Shown: positions 60,947 to 64,000 of the stretch, piece after piece
Numbering within the stretch: the stretch's first letter is position 1
How the letters are laid out: each line of letters opens with the position of its first letter
NCBI RefSeq assembly: GCF_020035535.1
Contig: NZ_CP083350.1
Span: forward strand, 2,242,501 to 2,306,500
DNA length: 64,000 bases
Reading direction: 5' to 3'
DNA from: Ensifer adhaerens
GTDB lineage: Bacteria; Pseudomonadota; Alphaproteobacteria; Rhizobiales; Rhizobiaceae
The notes under the pieces: generated by a model
The model's input: the letters and a program-made list of their open reading frames with translations, nothing else
Database searches by the model: none
What the model was told of the DNA's origin: nothing
Position numbers and translations under genes: made by a program

Positions 60947-61657
60947 ATGAAGAAAATCGTCATCTGCTCCGGCGGATTGGACTCGGTATCGCTTGCGCAC
61001 AAGGTCGCGGCGGAGCACGAGCTTATTGGCCTGCTCTCCTTCGACTATGGTCAGCGACACCGCAAGGAACTGGACTTTGCGGCCGCCTGCGCCCGGCGGC
61101 TGAAGGTCCCGCATCAGATCATCGACATCCGCGCCATCGGCGCCCATCTCACCGGATCGGCGCTGACGGATGATGTCGACGTGCCTGACGGCCACTATGC
61201 CGAAGAAACGATGAAGGCAACGGTTGTTCCGAACCGCAATGCCATCATGCTCGCCATCGCCTTCGGGCTGGCAGCGGCGCAGAAGGCGGACGCGGTGGCC
61301 GTAGCCGTGCACGGCGGCGACCATTTCATCTACCCGGATTGCCGCCCCGGCTTCATCGACGCATTCCAGGCGATGCAGAACCAGGCGCTCGACGGCTACG
61401 CCGACGTCAAGCTCTACGCGCCCTACGTGACGATCTCGAAGGCGGATATCGTCTCCGACGGCGCAAGTCACGCGACACCCTTCGAAGAGACGTGGTCCTG
61501 CTACAAGGGCGGAGCACGCCACTGCGGCCGTTGTGGCACCTGTGTCGAGCGGCGGGAGGCCTTCCACCTCGCCGGCATTGCGGATCCGACCGAGTACGAG
61601 AATCCGGATTTCTGGGTCGCTGCGACCGCGAACTATGCGGCCGAGGAGGTGAAGTGA
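60947..61657 (+). CDS. queC: 7-cyano-7-deazaguanine synthase QueC
   Basis: A 236-residue ATP-dependent enzyme that converts CDG to preQ0, the precursor of queuosine. It has the PP-loop SGGLDSVSLAHK at residues 9-20 and the C-terminal zinc site CYKGGARHCGRCGTC. Other family blocks are FDYGQRHRKEL and VVPNRNAIML. AAGGA lies before the ATG within the riboswitch-like tail. The stop overlaps the queD start by one base (TGATG). Confidence 0.96.
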   Translation: MKKIVICSGGLDSVSLAHKVAAEHELIGLLSFDYGQRHRKELDFAAACARRLKVPHQIIDIRAIGAHLTGSALTDDVDVPDGHYAEETMKATVVPNRNAIMLAIAFGLAAAQKADAVAVAVHGGDHFIYPDCRPGFIDAFQAMQNQALDGYADVKLYAPYVTISKADIVSDGASHATPFEETWSCYKGGARHCGRCGTCVERREAFHLAGIADPTEYENPDFWVAATANYAAEEVK

Positions 61658-62013
61658 TGTTCCGGATCACCAAGGAGTTCCATTTCTCCGCCTCGCATCA
61701 GCTGAAGAGCCTGCCGGCAGAGCACCAATGTGCACGGCTGCACGGCCACAACTACATCGTTGAAGTCGAGCTTGCCGGGGAGGAGCTGAACGAGCATGGT
61801 TTCGTCCGTGACTATCACGAGCTTTCGCCGCTGAAGCGCTACATCGACGAGACCTTCGACCATCGCCATCTGAACGACGTTCTCGGTCATGACCGGGTGA
61901 CGGCCGAATGTCTGGCGAAGCATTTCTACGACTGGTGCAAGGCACGGCTGCCGGAAACGTCTGCCGTCCGTGTCAGCGAGACGCCGAAAACCTGGGCGGA
62001 ATACCGACCATGA
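61657..62013 (+). CDS. queD: 6-carboxytetrahydropterin synthase QueD
   Basis: A 118-residue T-fold enzyme that forms 6-carboxytetrahydropterin from dihydroneopterin triphosphate. The zinc-binding histidines are in SASHQL and RLHGHNY, and the catalytic region FDHRHLND is present; Cys in [10 protein letters not shown] is the family's catalytic cysteine. It shares overlapping codons with queC upstream and queE downstream, so the three are made together. Confidence 0.95.
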   Translation: MFRITKEFHFSASHQLKSLPAEHQCARLHGHNYIVEVELAGEELNEHGFVRDYHELSPLKRYIDETFDHRHLNDVLGHDRVTAECLAKHFYDWCKARLPETSAVRVSETPKTWAEYRP

Positions 62014-62747
62014 GCGCGCCCGGTGAAACGCGCATTCGCGTCAGTGAGATCTTCGGGCCGACGATCCAGGGCGAGGGCATCCTGATCGGGCTCCCGACCG
62101 TGTTCGTGCGCACGGGCGGCTGCGATTATCGCTGCAGCTGGTGCGACACGCTGCACGCGGTCGACAGCGAATACCGCGATCAATGGCTGCCGATGGGCGT
62201 CGAGGAGATCTGGCAGGAGATTGTCAGGCTTTCTGGCGGCAAGCCGCTGACGGTGTCGCTTTCGGGCGGCAATCCGGCGATCCAGCCGCTAGGCCCTCTG
62301 ATTGCGCGGGGGCGAGAGGAAGGCTACCGCTTTGCGCTGGAGACGCAGGGCAGCATCGCGAAGGACTGGTTCGCCGATCTCGATGTTCTGGTCCTGAGCC
62401 CGAAGCCGCCGTCGAGTGGTATGGACACCGATTGGCAGGCCTTCGACGACTGTCTTCGCATGGCAGCGGATGGACCGCAGGTAGCGCTGAAGATCGTTGT
62501 CTTCGACGAACGTGACTATGCCTATGCCCGCGATGCGGCGACCCGTTACCCGCATGAGCCGCTCTACCTGCAGCCCGGCAATCACACCCCGCCGCCGCCC
62601 GACGATGACGATGCGACCGTCGATATCGACGGCATCATCGACCGCATGCTGTGGCTCGTCGGCAAGGTGACGGAGGACCGCTGGTTCGAGGCACGCGTTC
62701 TGCCGCAGCTGCACGTCCTGCTCTGGGGCAATCGGCGCGGCGTGTAG
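62010..62747 (+). CDS. queE: 7-carboxy-7-deazaguanine synthase QueE
   Basis: A 245-residue radical SAM enzyme that forms CDG from carboxytetrahydropterin. The iron-sulphur cluster motif [10 protein letters not shown] (CxxxCxxC) and the preceding FGPTIQGEG are diagnostic; [11 protein letters not shown] and LETQGS follow. It begins inside the queD stop (ATGA). With queC and queD it completes the preQ0 pathway after GTP cyclohydrolase. queF and tgt are not in the window. Confidence 0.96.
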   Translation: MSAPGETRIRVSEIFGPTIQGEGILIGLPTVFVRTGGCDYRCSWCDTLHAVDSEYRDQWLPMGVEEIWQEIVRLSGGKPLTVSLSGGNPAIQPLGPLIARGREEGYRFALETQGSIAKDWFADLDVLVLSPKPPSSGMDTDWQAFDDCLRMAADGPQVALKIVVFDERDYAYARDAATRYPHEPLYLQPGNHTPPPPDDDDATVDIDGIIDRMLWLVGKVTEDRWFEARVLPQLHVLLWGNRRGV

Positions 62748-62835
62748 GCCGCAAGCGCCTCGCCCAGATGCTCGATTGGACAATGGCCTTCCGCTATGGT
62801 CCAAAGGGGAGCAATACCCGCGGGGCGAAACGACC

Positions 62836-63186
62836 ATGCAAGTGAACACGAAACGTGTCTACGAGCCGAAGGCTGACGGCGACGGCATGCGCATTCTTGT
62901 CGATCGTCTTTGGCCGCGCGGGATGACCAAGGCGGAAGCGGCGGTCGATCTGTGGCTGAAGGAGATTGCCCCTTCGACCGAACTGCGCCGCTGGTTTCAT
63001 GGAGACCAGGGCAACTGGACCGAATTCAGCGAACGATACATTGCCGAGCTCGACGGTAACCCGACTGCCGTAGAGCAGTTGCTCCAGCGGATCGATGCCG
63101 GTCCCGTGATCTTGCTCTACAGCGTCAAGGACGAGGTGCATAATCACGCGATGATCCTCAAGGAATATGTGATGAGGCACCGATAG
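62836..63186 (+). CDS. DUF488 family protein
   Basis: A 116-residue protein with the family's conserved RVYEPKADGDGMRILVDRLW, PRGM and LYSVKDEVHNHAMILKE blocks. The biochemical role of DUF488 proteins is not established. The ATG at 62836 starts the family N-terminus; the ribosome-binding site is weak. It runs convergent to the N-acetyltransferase gene. Confidence 0.88.
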   Translation: MQVNTKRVYEPKADGDGMRILVDRLWPRGMTKAEAAVDLWLKEIAPSTELRRWFHGDQGNWTEFSERYIAELDGNPTAVEQLLQRIDAGPVILLYSVKDEVHNHAMILKEYVMRHR

Positions 63187-64000
63187 ACGCAGCGTCAGTC
63201 CGGCACCACGGGACCGCCGAAGCGGGTGATGATACGGCGCCAATCGTCCTGAAAGGTAGTCCGAACACGCCGGTCAGAGCACGTTCGATGGCCGGAGCAT
63301 CGAGATCTTGCCGCGTGACCGTGCCGTTTCTGTCGCGGATCGTCAGCCGGTTTCCGAACAGAACCTTGCGTGCCTCCTCGGTAGTCAGGGCCACCAACAG
63401 GTTCTGGCGGAAAAGTGATTGCGGATGGGTCGATGTTGCGATGTTCGCGACCCGAAAGGCTTCCTCTCCGCAAACCGCCGGCGATACTTCGTAGACCGGG
63501 ACCCAATCGCGACCGAGTTGTGCGTCAAGCAGGAAGCCCTCCAATGTCCGGTTGACGCGGAACGGCTCATGTGGCGTCGGCTGCGGCGTGGTCCGGTCGA
63601 AACGCAGCGGTCCGGTCGGCACGCAACTGCCGAAGCCGACATCGGCAAGGTAGCCGACCCCGCCTACGAAAACGCGGAGCGCCATATGCGACCATGCCGG
63701 TGGCGGCCCGTCGGGCTCGCGCATCCACAGGACGCGGGCCATCAACGGTTCCACGCGATAGCCGAGCGTCCTGAGCACGCGCTGCAACAGGCTGTTCTGC
63801 TCGAAGCAGTAGCCGCCGCGCCTGCGGTCGATGAGCTTGGTGTCGATTGCCGCTGGCGACAGCTCGATCGGGCGGCCGAGCAGCACATCGATCGCCTCGA
63901 AGGGGATCGACGCCGCATGACGAGCAACGATACGGCCAAGCGTTGCCAGGTCGGGCGATCGCGGCCCGGCATAACCGATGCGAGCGAAGTAACGGTCGAC
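63158..64000 (-). CDS. nat: Arylamine N-acetyltransferase, N-terminus beyond window, C-terminal frameshift
   Basis: The open frame reaches the right edge and begins there with DRYFARIGYAGPRSPDLATL, typical near the N-terminus. The catalytic triad is visible: Cys in RRGGYCFEQN, His in WSHMALRVF and Asp in YLADVGFGS. The enzyme transfers acetyl from acetyl-CoA to aromatic amines. Near the end, after LTGVFG, a missing base moves the frame: the natural end FQDDWRRIITRFGG is found in another frame, with a stop at 63195-63197, just past the DUF488 stop. As it stands, the last 28 or so residues differ and the gene overlaps its neighbour by 29 bases. Since the triad is intact, it may still be active; a sequencing error is also possible. 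Confidence 0.85.
   Translation of the reverse strand, partial: VDRYFARIGYAGPRSPDLATLGRIVARHAASIPFEAIDVLLGRPIELSPAAIDTKLIDRRRGGYCFEQNSLLQRVLRTLGYRVEPLMARVLWMREPDGPPPAWSHMALRVFVGGVGYLADVGFGSCVPTGPLRFDRTTPQPTPHEPFRVNRTLEGFLLDAQLGRDWVPVYEVSPAVCGEEAFRVANIATSTHPQSLFRQNLLVALTTEEARKVLFGNRLTIRDRNGTVTRQDLDAPAIERALTGVFGLPFRTIGAVSSPASAVPWCRTDAASIGASSHIP

Noticed and set aside
1..64000. CRISPR arrays, rRNA and tRNA genes
   Set aside because: No regularly spaced repeats, rRNA stretches or complete tRNA cloverleaf were seen on reading the window.

Overview
The window is GC-rich, densely coded bacterial DNA of rhizobial (alphaproteobacterial) character. The best guess is Rhizobiaceae, Ensifer/Sinorhizobium or a close relative. 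This rests on the gene content (orphan inositol/rhizopine-type binding protein with IolR-like sites, cyclase-TPR protein, rhizobial XRE regulator) and on codon bias. No rRNA, tRNA or CRISPR array was seen. All family names come from reading motifs by eye, not from database searches.

Positions 1-2488 hold a compact amino-acid unit: the 3' end of an aspartate ammonia-lyase gene, an amino-acid ABC transporter ATPase and an asparaginase, with the first two genes overlapping.

From about 2.5 to 33.6 kb lies an accessory island rich in defence and conflict genes. In order it holds: (i) a giant single-gene DUF4011-helicase-nuclease of the Hhe type; (ii) an Excalibur-domain lipoprotein and a GNAT protein; (iii) an overlapping pair of an unknown soluble protein and a small four-helix membrane protein; (iv) a complete type III CBASS operon on the minus strand (CD-NTase, HORMA, TRIP13-like ATPase, Cap4 nuclease-SAVED effector), preceded by a tiny coupled leader ORF; (v) a divergent three-gene unit of a winged-helix regulator, a KGGVGR-type ATPase with a long helical C-terminus, and a nitrilase-fold protein. 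Unit (v) is the best candidate for an undescribed conflict system. After it come a PD-(D/E)xK nuclease, an M48 metalloprotease with an odd frame in its membrane anchor, an unknown membrane protein, a decayed tyrosine integrase, an XRE regulator, an HNH nuclease, a cyclase-TolB-TPR protein, a resolvase/methyltransferase chimera, a trypco2-like lipoprotein and a serine hydrolase. Gene fragments (GNAT, integrase, resolvase, methyltransferase, HchA) are scattered through the island, as expected for a site of repeated insertion and loss.

From about 33.6 kb the sequence returns to ordinary chromosome- or megaplasmid-style operons. These are a TetR-controlled RND efflux pump with a near-perfect operator, a papain-fold protease, an orphan sugar/inositol-binding protein with IolR-like sites, and a DMT exporter. 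A decayed cellulose synthase fragment follows, then a dipeptide-type ABC transporter linked to a GH20 hexosaminidase, probably for amino-sugar oligomer uptake. Next is a LysR-aldehyde dehydrogenase-MFS-enolase superfamily-GMC oxidoreductase catabolic cluster and a gamma-glutamyltransferase.

The right end holds the remnants of a glutathione transferase and a histidine kinase, then a preQ1-riboswitch-like leader and the queCDE operon for queuosine precursor synthesis. A DUF488 gene and an arylamine N-acetyltransferase with a C-terminal frameshift close the window.
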